DNA of 46,459 nucleotides from Acidobacteriaceae bacterium (GCA_903642265.1 CAHJWN010000026.1:1-46459), one strand, 5' to 3'; shown: positions 32,172-40,184, counted from the stretch's first letter. The notes: generated by a model not told the origin, from the sequence alone. Numbers and translations: made by a program.

Positions 32172-32491
32172 ATGCACAGCACTGCAGACGTTCTTTACCA
32201 CCCTGTGATAGGTCGTTGGTTGTTTAGTGTCGGGATCCTCTTCTTTTGCTGAACGGACCCATGTTGGTGTTCGGTCAAATAAGCGCGTTCTTCCTGGTCT
32301 TCTCCGGGGGGCTGGCCGTTATGGGGAATGCCTTTCTCCTGTTGTATGCAGACAAGATTGCGGCATGGCTGGTCAAGGTCCCTTGGACTGACCTGGCGAG
32401 ATCCAGTGATGTCTCAGGTTCGTGCTGCTCCTTGGTCACGCTCTTGCTTTCCCTCATCGTCCTGAACCTTACCCTGCAGGGTCGACGGTAA
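32172..32491 (+). pseudogene. Small membrane protein, interrupted by a one-base frameshift
   Basis: Translation from ATG 32172 (GGAGG site at 32158-32162) gives 26 residues ending in GRWLFSVGILFFC and then stops. A second frame opens exactly there and continues LNGPMLVFGQISAFFLVFSG through two further hydrophobic helices to 32491. One added T in the TTTT at 32242-32245 joins them into a protein of about 106 residues with three membrane segments. The function is unknown. Confidence 0.5.
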
Positions 32492-32572
32492 GGGCAAGTG
32501 GAGCGAACTGCACAAGTTGACCAGTTTTCAGCACCGTTTTAGAACCTTCCCACCTTCAGAAAGGAGCAAACC

Positions 32573-33574
32573 ATGAGTACTGCAGCTCAGGCGCCGTGGA
32601 TCCCGCCGCGGCCAAAACCCGAACTTCTCGCGACAGACTCGGCCCTGGTGGCTGAGTACTGCTCGTGGTTTGTGAACCGACGTGCTTATACCCGGCAATC
32701 CGACCGCCCGAACCCGGACAACAATCGGTACTACTACTACCAGCCCAAGGAGAGGGCGACCAAGACACGGCTCGCCCTCAACGAGGGCACTGTACGGCTT
32801 CATCTGTCAGGTGCCCAGACCATCGGTTTGTATGCGATCAACCCGGAGACGCAACGGTCGAAGTGGGTGGCGATCGACGCAGACTACACGCGGGCGCATC
32901 GCGATCTTGCAGCGCTGAAGCTGGAGCTGAAGGAGGACGGCGTCGAGGCCGCGCTCGAGATGTCCCGTCGCGGAGCTCATCTCTGGATCCTCTGCGATGA
33001 GCCGCTGCCTGCGAAAACCTGCAGGGTCTACATCTACAATCTGGCCCTACGTTTGGGGGTGCCGATCAAAGGCACGCTCAACCAGGTGGACGGAATTGAG
33101 ATCTTCCCCCGCCAGGATGAACTGCGCGAGGGGGAGTTCGGCAACGCCATCCGCGGCCCGCTTGGCATCCACCGGGCGAACATGCACCGGTACTGGTTTG
33201 AGGATGCGGCTCCGAACTTCCAGGCTCAGTTTGCCTACCTGCGCCAGATGAAACGGCTGACGGCGGAGGAGCTGGAGACCTTCACCGAGGGCCTCAGCAT
33301 CCCGGAGGAGTTCCAGTCCAGACCCAGGGTGGAGCAACCCGTTTCGTTCCTTGGGAACGGAAAGGGCTTTCAGATCCTGGAGCACGTTAGGGTGAAACGC
33401 AAGTCGAGTGGGAACTGGTGGACTCGTTGTCCTTCCTGTGAGAAGCAGGGGCATGACAAGTCCGGCGACAACCTCGCTATTTCCGTAGCCGACCCCCGCT
33501 TCTACAAGTGCTGGGCAGGCTGTTCGAAGGAAATGATCCGGGAAGCTCTTGGCTTCCCCATCCGTCAACGCTAA
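32573..33574 (+). CDS. Archaeo-eukaryotic-type primase with C-terminal zinc ribbon (333 aa)
   Basis: The primase core shows AIDADY with D102 and D104 as metal ligands, then SRRGAHLWIL with H136 and GIEIFPRQD near 174-182, and GNAIRGPLGIHR near 190. This is the AEP layout, closest to the primase domain described for TOTE-type conflict systems. A C-terminal zinc ribbon follows, with CPSC at 286-289 and CWAGC at 313-317. The protein would make primers for plasmid DNA copying. It opens the DNA-processing module, with SSB and helicases downstream. AAAGGAG precedes the ATG. Confidence 0.75.
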   Translation: MSTAAQAPWIPPRPKPELLATDSALVAEYCSWFVNRRAYTRQSDRPNPDNNRYYYYQPKERATKTRLALNEGTVRLHLSGAQTIGLYAINPETQRSKWVAIDADYTRAHRDLAALKLELKEDGVEAALEMSRRGAHLWILCDEPLPAKTCRVYIYNLALRLGVPIKGTLNQVDGIEIFPRQDELREGEFGNAIRGPLGIHRANMHRYWFEDAAPNFQAQFAYLRQMKRLTAEELETFTEGLSIPEEFQSRPRVEQPVSFLGNGKGFQILEHVRVKRKSSGNWWTRCPSCEKQGHDKSGDNLAISVADPRFYKCWAGCSKEMIREALGFPIRQR

Positions 33575-33590
33575 CCCGAAAGGAGACTCG

Positions 33591-34223
33591 ATGGACAAGA
33601 GACTCGCGCAGATTGCATCCAGGGGGCTCACGCTTCCAGAACCAACGCGGTTGGAGATACGCAAAACAGGTATCTTCAGCCGCGCAACCGTTGAGCCGGT
33701 CTACCAGGATCAGGCAAAACGTTGGGCGCTCCGCGGCGAGGAGGCCGGGGGCGCAGTGGCCTCCCTCGGTCACTACACCGGCTTCTGTGGACCTACCGGA
33801 GAAGCGCTTCCCTGGACCCAGCGGGTGCAGAACTTCATGCCCAATGGCATCCACGCGATTGTGATCGAGCCTGAACTGTGCCGGGTCCAAATGTTCCGTT
33901 ACGAGCATACCTACGATGTCCTGATCACCCGGCACTGGCTTCCCGAAGCAGGAGGGCGGCGTCCGCAGATGCAAAGCGAGGTGCTGTTCTTCCATCGTGC
34001 CGGAACACTGAACACGGAACTCTGGGGCAAAGACTCAGACTTTCGAGGAGGCGCGGCACCGCGCTTTTTCAAGCGCAACGGCGATGAGCAACTCCCTCCG
34101 GAAGCGTTCATCGACGTTCTCATGAGGGTGACCGAGGGCGTGTGCTGCATTGGGTGCAAACACACGCACCTCCTAGAACTTGGGGAAACTCGCGTCCGGC
34201 AGGAGGCTTTGGCAACCGCATGA
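33591..34223 (+). CDS. Hypothetical protein (210 aa)
   Basis: A soluble protein with no recognised family. The middle is strand-rich (AIVIEPELCRVQMFRYEHTYDVLITRHWL), and the last part has CCIGCKH, a possible metal site. GAAAGGAG precedes the ATG at 33591. The stop overlaps the next start (ATGA), so the two are coupled. The gene sits between the primase and a nuclease, so a role in plasmid DNA upkeep is possible. Confidence 0.6.
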   Translation: MDKRLAQIASRGLTLPEPTRLEIRKTGIFSRATVEPVYQDQAKRWALRGEEAGGAVASLGHYTGFCGPTGEALPWTQRVQNFMPNGIHAIVIEPELCRVQMFRYEHTYDVLITRHWLPEAGGRRPQMQSEVLFFHRAGTLNTELWGKDSDFRGGAAPRFFKRNGDEQLPPEAFIDVLMRVTEGVCCIGCKHTHLLELGETRVRQEALATA

Positions 34224-34501
34224 ATACCGCTCATCCACGCTTCTTTCAGCGGCTCCAGACTCTTGGAGCCGTGCTGTTTGTGGCAGGCCTCACCACGCAC
34301 GCGGGCCACTACCAGTCCCTTACGGTTGCCGGCATTCTTCTTACCGCTGTTCTTTTGGTCCGGCTCTCCATCGAGTTCAGCATCGAGGAGAAGGAACCGG
34401 AGCAGAGCCTCGAACGCAAGCTGAAGAGACTCAGCTTCCTGAACCAGTTCTCGATGGTGGTCGCCATGTTTGGTGTGGTGAGTTTCATGCGGGAACAGTA
34501 G
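34220..34501 (+). CDS. Small membrane protein (93 aa)
   Basis: Two or three hydrophobic segments, at about residues 14-30 (LGAVLFVAGLTTHAG), 35-50 and 75-90, are separated by an acidic loop (SIEEKEPEQSLERK). The family is unknown. It is coupled to the gene before it by ATGA and lies 8 bases ahead of the nuclease gene. Confidence 0.6.
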   Translation: MNTAHPRFFQRLQTLGAVLFVAGLTTHAGHYQSLTVAGILLTAVLLVRLSIEFSIEEKEPEQSLERKLKRLSFLNQFSMVVAMFGVVSFMREQ

Positions 34502-34509
34502 GAGTCGGC

Positions 34510-35133
34510 ATGCGTGTTTTCCGTAACCTCTTCGTTCTCTGCTTAGTTTGCATGGTGGGCTGGAAACTACGGATGGAGCACGAGCAACCTGGTCCGGGCG
34601 CCCGTCAGACGATCGGTTCCGTCTTCAATCAGGTAGCGCTTCGCCTGCCGAACGTACACGCTGCAGGCGAAAGCGAGCAGATCTACTTCTCGCCATCCAC
34701 GGACCTCGAGCGGCTTGATGTTTCGCTGATCGATCACGCACAGCAACGGATCCAGGTAGCGATGTATGCGTTCACAGATCGCACTATCGCCCTGGCTCTG
34801 GCCCGCGCTGCAGCTCGCGGCGTCGAGGTATCCATCTATCGGGATCGTGCTCAGTTCGAAGAAGAGCAGGGAAGGCGTGTCCAGGTTCTTGCGCTGCTTT
34901 CCCGCCGTCCCAACGTGCACATCCGTGTAAAGGGGAGCGATGAACTAATGCACCAGAAAGCCATGCTGGTTGATGGCGCGGTGTTGCGCGACGGTTCCGG
35001 CAACTGGTCCGTGTCAGCAGCTCGGTACCAGGACAATCAGGTGTCCGTCACACAGAATCCGCAACAGATTGAGGCGTTCGTGCGTGACTTCGCAGCGATG
35101 TGGAGCAGGCCCGACAACCTCCTTGAGCAGTAG
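34510..35133 (+). CDS. Phospholipase-D-family nuclease, exported or anchored (207 aa)
   Basis: The single HKD motif is HQKAMLVDG with H148, K150 and D155, followed by DGSGNWS. One motif per chain is typical of the dimeric Nuc endonuclease found on conjugative plasmids. An N-terminal hydrophobic stretch (residues 5-18, RNLFVLCLVCMVGW) is a signal peptide or anchor, so the enzyme probably works in the periplasm. It may degrade incoming or free DNA. The ATG at 34510 has a GGAG site. Confidence 0.8.
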   Translation: MRVFRNLFVLCLVCMVGWKLRMEHEQPGPGARQTIGSVFNQVALRLPNVHAAGESEQIYFSPSTDLERLDVSLIDHAQQRIQVAMYAFTDRTIALALARAAARGVEVSIYRDRAQFEEEQGRRVQVLALLSRRPNVHIRVKGSDELMHQKAMLVDGAVLRDGSGNWSVSAARYQDNQVSVTQNPQQIEAFVRDFAAMWSRPDNLLEQ

Positions 35134-35171
35134 CAAGCAGCAACACCAATTCAGCAAGAGAGAGGACCACC

Positions 35172-35657
35172 ATGGCAAAGGGAGTCAACAAAGTCATCCT
35201 TCTCGGGAATGTCGGCAAGGATCCCGAGATTCGTGCGACACAGGGCGGCATGACCATCGCAAGTTTTTCGTTCGCCACCGCGGACCGGCAGAAAGATCAG
35301 TCCGGTCAATACGTCGACAAGACGGAGTGGCACAACCTCGTTGCCTTTCAGCGGACAGCCGAAGTCGTTCGCGACTACGTGAAGAAGGGCAGCCAGCTCA
35401 TGATCGAAGGCAAGATCCAGACCCGTTCATGGGATGACAAAGAGTCCGGCCAGAAGAAGTACCGCACGGAGATCCTGATCAACGATCTGACCCTGCTGGG
35501 CGGAGCTCAGGGAAAGGAGAACGGCAACGGGAACGCGCCCGCATCAGCGGGACGCTCGTCAGGCAACAGCAGTTCTACCGGTAGCTATGGCGGCGGCTAC
35601 GGCCAACAGCCCGATTACGCCGACCAGGGCATCACGGACGACGACATTCCGTTCTAA
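35172..35657 (+). CDS. ssb: Single-stranded DNA-binding protein (161 aa)
   Basis: A complete OB-fold SSB: VNKVILLGNVGKDPEIR at the start, WHNLVAFQRTAEVVRDYVKKG in the middle, and a Gly/Ser/Asn-rich linker after residue 112. The acidic tip DDDIPF at the C-terminus is the docking site for partner enzymes. It would coat ssDNA during replication and transfer. AGAGAGG stands before the ATG. A strong terminator follows. Confidence 0.95.
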   Translation: MAKGVNKVILLGNVGKDPEIRATQGGMTIASFSFATADRQKDQSGQYVDKTEWHNLVAFQRTAEVVRDYVKKGSQLMIEGKIQTRSWDDKESGQKKYRTEILINDLTLLGGAQGKENGNGNAPASAGRSSGNSSSTGSYGGGYGQQPDYADQGITDDDIPF

Positions 35658-35683
35658 CGTCCCCCTCACCATTTCTTCCTCTA

Positions 35684-35707
35684 GGCGCTCTTCGGAGCGC
35701 CTTTTTT
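35684..35707 (+). terminator. Rho-independent terminator after ssb
   Basis: GGCGCTC (35684-35690) pairs with GAGCGCC (35695-35701) around a TTCG tetraloop, followed by six Ts. A textbook terminator. Confidence 0.92.
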
Positions 35708-35751
35708 ATTTCACAGACACCTCCCATCCATTCTGAAAGGACCTTCCCATC

Positions 35752-36723
35752 ATGCAGAGCATTCTCTCTCCCCAGCAGCAGGAACAGCTCCGTCAACTTG
35801 CCGTGCCCTTCCACCCAAAGGACATCAGCTGGCGCGTCACCAACACAACGCAGGACAAGAAGCGTGGCTGCGTGATTCCCTATGGCGATCAGCGGGCCTA
35901 CACGGATCGCCTCAACAGCATCTTCACGCCGGCTGGGTGGACTCGCACCTATGAGGTCACGACTCTTTCTCCGGTCACGCGTATGAAGCGCGACAAAATG
36001 ATCCAGACCGGGAAAGTGATTGTGACTTGTGTGGTCTCGATCGAAGGGCTTGGCTCTCACACCGGCACCGGTGAGATGTGGGCTGATGACGAGAACGCGA
36101 TGACCCGTTCGGAAGCTCAAGCCTTCAAACGAGCTTGCAGTTGTTATGGGCTCGGCCGCTACTTCTATGACTTCGCCGAGATGTGGATCGAGCTCGACAA
36201 ATACGGAAAGCCGGCATCCCTACCGACTCTTCCGCAATGGGCATTGCCCGAAGGAGTAGTGCCTCTCAAGGAACAGCAGCCTCAGCGCAGTCAGCCGGCG
36301 TCAAGACCTGCAACTCAAGGGGCAGCACAGCAGACAGGTGAAGTGCTTCCTCCGGCCCGAAAGCAAGCGAACGAGAAAGGGGCGGAGCTTCCCGTCGATG
36401 TGAAGCTCACGCCAAAGATCGAAGGCTTTCGGTCTGTTGTGGGCGATGCGCTCTACTTCGAGGTGTTCAGGGCGGGCGGCAATGTGAGGAACGCACGGGA
36501 ACTCCCGCATCTCCGGGCACAGCAGTGGGTGCTCAAGCAGTTGGAGACGCTCGATCGCGGTGTGGACCGCGTTCGCGAACTAGCCCAGGAACTCCAAGAG
36601 CAGGTCTTCTTCGGTGTGCTCGACCACCACAAGGTTCAGTCCATCGACAAGATCCCGTCCTTCGAGGTCCTGAAGGCGCTTGTGCGCGATCTCCAATCGG
36701 CTGCAGGGGCTATCGCGGCCTAA
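35752..36723 (+). CDS. Rad52-like single-strand annealing protein (323 aa)
   Basis: The first 150 residues show the Rad52/22 annealase pattern: YGDQRAYTDRLNSIFTPAGW, then VTCVVSIEGLGSHTGTGEMW and SEAQAFKRACSCYGLGRYFYD. The rest is a Gln/Pro-rich linker and a helical tail. Such proteins pair complementary ssDNA and often stand next to SSB, as here. It could repair the plasmid or promote recombination after transfer. GAAAGGACC precedes the ATG. Confidence 0.85.
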   Translation: MQSILSPQQQEQLRQLAVPFHPKDISWRVTNTTQDKKRGCVIPYGDQRAYTDRLNSIFTPAGWTRTYEVTTLSPVTRMKRDKMIQTGKVIVTCVVSIEGLGSHTGTGEMWADDENAMTRSEAQAFKRACSCYGLGRYFYDFAEMWIELDKYGKPASLPTLPQWALPEGVVPLKEQQPQRSQPASRPATQGAAQQTGEVLPPARKQANEKGAELPVDVKLTPKIEGFRSVVGDALYFEVFRAGGNVRNARELPHLRAQQWVLKQLETLDRGVDRVRELAQELQEQVFFGVLDHHKVQSIDKIPSFEVLKALVRDLQSAAGAIAA

Positions 36724-36733
36724 CCCCTCCGAG

Positions 36734-36864
36734 CGCAAACGGGCAAAACTCCGCACAATCCCCGTTTGCGCAGAAGGGCAAAACTCACCACAATGCCCGT
36801 TTGCGCGGAAGGGCAAAACTCACCACAATCCCCGTTTGCGCAAAGGGGCAAAACTCAGCACAAC
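36734..36864 (+). repeat. 35-bp tandem repeat, four copies
   Basis: Units start at 36734, 36769, 36804 and 36839 (last one shortened). Each holds GGGCAAAACTC, then CACAA, and ends in a CCCGTTTGCG joint. The joints form hairpin-prone palindromes such as CCCGTTTGCG/CGCAAAGGGG. The family is the same as at 6418-6477. No gene uses this stretch. Confidence 0.8.
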
Positions 36865-36900
36865 CTCACCCAGCTTCTAGGTCTCGCCTGGAGGTACGCC

Positions 36901-37131
36901 ATGAGTGCGCCAACGTGCACGCTCTGCAAACGCCCTGCCGCATGGCGGGTCGGAGACGAACTCCTGTGTGAGCTCCACAAAGAGAAGGCGATCGAACGCT
37001 TCGGCATCGATCGCTTTCCCATCGTGCGAGTAGCCGAAAGCGAGGAGAAGTTTCTGATCCGCGGCCGATACAAGGCCAACTCGTGTGTGAAAGTTCCCAA
37101 CTACAAGAGAGCCATTCACCCCCACAAGTAG
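36901..37131 (+). CDS. Small zinc-binding-like protein (76 aa)
   Basis: The N-terminus has CTLCKRPAAW and then CELHK near residues 6-9 and 24-27, a possible CxxC...CxxH metal site. The rest is basic. It is small, soluble and unrecognised. A GGAGG site stands before the ATG. It follows the 35-bp repeats directly. Confidence 0.55.
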   Translation: MSAPTCTLCKRPAAWRVGDELLCELHKEKAIERFGIDRFPIVRVAESEEKFLIRGRYKANSCVKVPNYKRAIHPHK

Positions 37132-37133
37132 CC

Positions 37134-37174
37134 CTGGCAGCTATGCCAGCCGACCTCTCGCCTCGGGGCGAGGC
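37134..37174 (+). promoter_or_regulatory. Two adjacent perfect hairpins
   Basis: CTGGCA/TGCCAG (37134-37149, 4-base loop) and GCCTCG/CGAGGC (37160-37174, 3-base loop) lie just after the stop codon of the zinc-like gene. No T-run follows. Confidence 0.5.
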
Positions 37175-37235
37175 GCACACGTGCGTCTGCACTCGCCGCA
37201 ACCTCCATGCACCTTCACCTTGAAAGGAAACTCCC

Positions 37236-37445
37236 ATGGCAATCTCTGCTCGCTCCCGTCGCGGTACCTCCTCGTCCTTCTGGCGTAACCACAATGCCAT
37301 GCAGACCATGATGGTCCAGGCCTGCATGCCCTCGATTCGCCCCGAGCCCAAGTGCAACACGCCAGTGGTCTCCCCTTCCTCCCCTTCCTCCCCCATCGTT
37401 CCCCGCCAGCTGCCAGCGATCAAGTTCTTCATCGCTCAGGCGTAG
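37236..37445 (+). CDS. Small hypothetical protein (69 aa)
   Basis: A GAAAGGA site stands before the ATG. The product is basic at the start (ISARSRRGTSSSFWR), with Pro/Ser-rich sequence after residue 43. It has no recognised domain. Strong ribosome binding site and hairpin-flanked position speak for a real gene; the low-complexity composition speaks against it. Confidence 0.45.
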   Translation: MAISARSRRGTSSSFWRNHNAMQTMMVQACMPSIRPEPKCNTPVVSPSSPSSPIVPRQLPAIKFFIAQA

Positions 37446-37452
37446 TGAGACC

Positions 37453-37477
37453 GCGGCACAGGTCAGCCCTGTGCCGC
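37453..37477 (+). promoter_or_regulatory. Perfect 10-bp hairpin
   Basis: GCGGCACAGG (37453-37462) pairs with CCTGTGCCGC (37468-37477) around 5 bases, 5 bases after a stop codon and 20 bases before the next start. No T-run. Confidence 0.6.
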
Positions 37478-37500
37478 CCATGCTGCTACAGGAGATAGCT

Positions 37501-37710
37501 ATGTCAGTCATCGTTATCGACGTCACGTCGCCGGACGAAGCACGGCAGGAGCTGACGCGACGGCGAAAGGCTCTCGAGCTCGAAGCCATGCAGTCCCAAA
37601 GCTTCGAAAGCCTCTGTTCCGTGGCTCACCGTTTTGGCGAGCTCTGTGAAGAGGAGGACGCGCTCGACAACCCTCAATACGCCCGATCAGGCATTTGGCG
37701 CATGAATTGA
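37501..37710 (+). CDS. Small hypothetical protein (69 aa)
   Basis: An acidic, helical protein (DEARQELTRRRKALELEAMQ), possibly a short coiled coil. The family is unknown. CAGGAG stands before the ATG at 37501. Its stop codon lies within a 9-bp hairpin that precedes the next gene. Confidence 0.55.
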   Translation: MSVIVIDVTSPDEARQELTRRRKALELEAMQSQSFESLCSVAHRFGELCEEEDALDNPQYARSGIWRMN

Positions 37711-37731
37711 AGCTCTCGTGGAGAGAGCTTC
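37709..37731 (+). promoter_or_regulatory. Perfect 9-bp hairpin overlapping a stop codon
   Basis: GAAGCTCTC (37709-37717) pairs with GAGAGCTTC (37723-37731). It separates two small genes and lies 2 bases before the GGGAGAAG ribosome binding site. Confidence 0.6.
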
Positions 37732-37742
37732 GGGAGAAGTCT

Positions 37743-38033
37743 ATGTCTCACCATCTCCATAGTCAGAAAACGAAAGAGTACGGCATTGTGAACGTGCTTA
37801 TGGGGTACGAGCCCTCCGGCGGTCACATCTTCTGCACGGTGAAGCAGGAAACCACCGACCGGCCGCTCTACGACAGCATGGACGACGACGCGGGCGGTAC
37901 ACACCAGCTCGACGTCGAGTATTACCGGGCCATCCTGGCGCTTCTCGGTCTCGCCGTACCTGAATCGATGTTCCGCGAAGTGGAGCGTGATCAGGCATTG
38001 CGCGTAGGATCCCGCTACTTCGTCCATGACTAA
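37743..38033 (+). CDS. Small hypothetical protein, paralogue A (96 aa)
   Basis: A soluble protein that shares its plan with the next gene: MGYEPSGGHIFCTV, then DDDAGGTHQLDVEYYRAIL, LGLAVPESMFREVERDQ and a final RYFVHD. The two paralogues are separated by a large inverted repeat. I do not recognise the family; the conserved ending suggests a compact fold. GGAGAAG precedes the ATG at 37743. Confidence 0.65.
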   Translation: MSHHLHSQKTKEYGIVNVLMGYEPSGGHIFCTVKQETTDRPLYDSMDDDAGGTHQLDVEYYRAILALLGLAVPESMFREVERDQALRVGSRYFVHD

Positions 38034-38038
38034 CCAGC

Positions 38039-38075
38039 AACAGCACCAGTGGCTGTTATAGCTACTGGTGCTGTT
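38039..38075 (+). promoter_or_regulatory. 12-bp inverted repeat between paralogues
   Basis: AACAGCACCAGT (38039-38050) pairs with ACTGGTGCTGTT (38064-38075), with two further GC pairs inside. The same 12-mer appears at about 40631-40642, in a repeat-rich intergenic region. No T-run follows. Confidence 0.65.
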
Positions 38076-38152
38076 ACCAATCCAGCTAAGCCAATCAAGG
38101 CGTATGGACTGACCTGTAAGCGGGTCGTACGGTCGCGCCTACGAGGAAAACC

Positions 38153-38458
38153 ATGTCTCAACACAAACACAGCACAGTCAGCCAAAACGGCAGGAAAGTT
38201 GTCGTCACCCTGGGGTACGACCGTCCTCTGGACTATGTCTTTTGCACCGTTATGCAGTGCGCTGAGGGCTTGGCGGAAGGAGAAGAAGTTCTCTACTCGA
38301 ACCTCGGGGATGATGAAGCGGGAACTGACCTACAGGATGTCGACTACTTTCGTCCGGTCCTTTCCACTCTGGGCATCCGCGTTCCAGAAAGCGTGTTCAC
38401 CGAGGTCCAGCTGGATCAGCTGCAACGTATCGGGAACAGGACAGTCGTTCACGACTAA
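38153..38458 (+). CDS. Small hypothetical protein, paralogue B (101 aa)
   Basis: This is the diverged copy of the gene at 37743, with LGYDRPLDYVFCTV, DDEAGTDLQDVDYFRPVL, LGIRVPESVFTEVQLDQ and a final RTVVHD. Identity is moderate, so the duplication is old. It has its own ribosome-binding-like GAGGAAAA. The function is unknown. Confidence 0.65.
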   Translation: MSQHKHSTVSQNGRKVVVTLGYDRPLDYVFCTVMQCAEGLAEGEEVLYSNLGDDEAGTDLQDVDYFRPVLSTLGIRVPESVFTEVQLDQLQRIGNRTVVHD

Positions 38459-38500
38459 ACAGGGCGAATGGCCCGTAGACATCAGCCAGAGAGGAATTCC

Positions 38501-39559
38501 ATGCGTAGCGCCGGACGACTGAAGCTCGGATACTACCCCCTTCCACGTGCAGAAGGTCGCCGCCTTCGGCGCCTCCTCCAGAGCGATCAAACCTTCAGCG
38601 CGATCGATCCCTGCGTTGGCACCGGGGAAGCACTGCACCTTGTCACCAGTGACCTCGATTGCCGGCATTATGGCATCGAGCTCGACTCTGAACGTGCCGC
38701 TGCAGCTGAGGCTGCCGGTATCACAACCGTTCAAGGCAATGCCTTCGACGCGCACGCGAAGGTGGAGACCTTCTCGCTGCTCTACCTCAACCCTCCATAC
38801 GATTCTGAGATCGGGTCCCTCGGCAATCAACGAATGGAGTTCCTGTTTCTCGAACACACCTATCGGTGGCTGGTCCCGGGAGGAGTGCTGCTGTTTGTTG
38901 TCCCTGAGAACCGGCTGACCACCTGCATTCCTCTCCTGGCCCGCAACTTCACCGACTTTCGCCTGTTTCGTCTTGATGATCCAGAGTCACTTCGCTTCAA
39001 TCAGGTCGTGCTCACCGGTGTGCGTAAGCCTCTCCGGGGGCACTTGATGGAGTCAAACCGTATCGTTCTGCAGCGGCTGGTGTACAGCCAGCCCTACATG
39101 AGCCTCGATGATGAGCAGGACCCTTACCCCGTTCCTGTAACGGCTCCGGCTGCCGTTGCCTACCGTGGGCTTCCTCTCGATCAGATTGAGTCCGACGTCC
39201 TTCACTCCCCTGCATGGAAGCAGGTTGCTCCTTTTCTCCTGCCCAAGGAGGAGATGGCAACCGGGCGACCAATCACACCGCTTCATGGCGGTCACGTAGG
39301 TCTGCTCTGTACGGCAGGTCTTCTGAACGGCGTCTTCGGACAAGGGGAAGAGCAACACATCGCACGGTGGCGGTCCATCAAGCACATCAGCACGATCCAG
39401 GAGAAGGAGGACGGAGTTGAGATCACGCGCAAGCGTGAGCGCTTCTCGAACGAACTCTCTCTCGTGTATCGAGACGGACGAACCCGCGTCCTCACCGAAT
39501 CAGCCAACAAATCGGAGGAAGACCATGGAGAACGCGCACCTACGGCTGGGGCAGCTTGA
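38501..39559 (+). CDS. Adenine-methyltransferase-like protein (352 aa)
   Basis: Motif I is DPCVGTGEAL at residues 36-45, motif IV is LNPPYD at 96-101, and YGIELDSERA lies between. NPPY marks N6-adenine (or N-) methyltransferases. The match is to the DUF6094-type proteins of plasmids. There is no partner restriction enzyme next to it, so it may modify plasmid DNA to avoid host cutting, or modify another molecule. GAGAGGAA precedes the ATG at 38501. The end overlaps the next gene by 35 bases. Confidence 0.75.
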   Translation: MRSAGRLKLGYYPLPRAEGRRLRRLLQSDQTFSAIDPCVGTGEALHLVTSDLDCRHYGIELDSERAAAAEAAGITTVQGNAFDAHAKVETFSLLYLNPPYDSEIGSLGNQRMEFLFLEHTYRWLVPGGVLLFVVPENRLTTCIPLLARNFTDFRLFRLDDPESLRFNQVVLTGVRKPLRGHLMESNRIVLQRLVYSQPYMSLDDEQDPYPVPVTAPAAVAYRGLPLDQIESDVLHSPAWKQVAPFLLPKEEMATGRPITPLHGGHVGLLCTAGLLNGVFGQGEEQHIARWRSIKHISTIQEKEDGVEITRKRERFSNELSLVYRDGRTRVLTESANKSEEDHGERAPTAGAA

Positions 39560-40184
39560 GTACGCTCGCTCGAGCACCAGCATCAAGACAAACATCCGGC
39601 TGCATGTCGATCACTACATGGGGGAGGCTGGGCAGGGTCACCTGCTCAGCCTTTTCGGTGGAGATGCCGAGGTGGGCGCGATCGCCGCAGCGATCCAGGA
39701 GAAGCACCCTTTCACCCTCACCTTTCCGGAAGGCAAGAGCATCCCGTTCAACATGGGTCCAGATGCCTCTTGCTACAAGGGCAGCCTGCTCGTACAGGGC
39801 CGCAAACAGCCTCTTCGTCATCTTCTCGCCGTCTCTCAGCCGCTTCACGCCAACGGGACGGCCGGACGAACCTTTCTGCTTAATTACGAGCGGTCTTTAG
39901 CCTGGTCAACACTGGTGAGCTTCCTTGGCTTGCCGGCAGAACCACGGTGGCGAGACTGGATCCTCGATTGGCTGGAGAGGGAGGAAAAGCTGCAGCCGCT
40001 CGATGGCATCGGGTGCCAACCAGTAGTGATTACAGCAACCCGGGACGAGATGCTGTCCTCGATCGCCATGGGCTTGCAGGAAGGGCGCTTGAGTTTTCCC
40101 GAGTCGAACGGGCCTATCCTCTGGCCGAGCTTCCGCGTGCAGGATGCTCTGCGTAGTCAGGGAGCACCAGAACTGTTTCAATAA
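39525..40184 (+). CDS. Hypothetical protein (219 aa)
   Basis: A soluble protein of unknown family, starting inside the end of the methyltransferase gene behind GGAGGAAGACC. It is probably its partner because of the overlap. It has mixed helices and strands (FTLTFPEGKSIPFNMGPDA, LLVQGRKQPLRHLLAVS). No catalytic motif was recognised. Confidence 0.65.
   Translation: MENAHLRLGQLEYARSSTSIKTNIRLHVDHYMGEAGQGHLLSLFGGDAEVGAIAAAIQEKHPFTLTFPEGKSIPFNMGPDASCYKGSLLVQGRKQPLRHLLAVSQPLHANGTAGRTFLLNYERSLAWSTLVSFLGLPAEPRWRDWILDWLEREEKLQPLDGIGCQPVVITATRDEMLSSIAMGLQEGRLSFPESNGPILWPSFRVQDALRSQGAPELFQ

Noticed and set aside
32172..32491. Programmed -1 frameshift as explanation for the broken genes
   Set aside because: No proper slippery heptamer in frame at any of the four sites; a missing base in a short run explains all of them.
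34510..35133. PLD nuclease as a Zucchini-like partner of the RdRP-like protein
   Set aside because: Single-HKD Nuc enzymes with signal peptides are common on conjugative plasmids, and this one is probably periplasmic and 16 kb from the polymerase-like gene.
36734..36864. Short regularly spaced repeats as a CRISPR array
   Set aside because: The 35-bp units are contiguous; there are no unique spacers and no cas genes.
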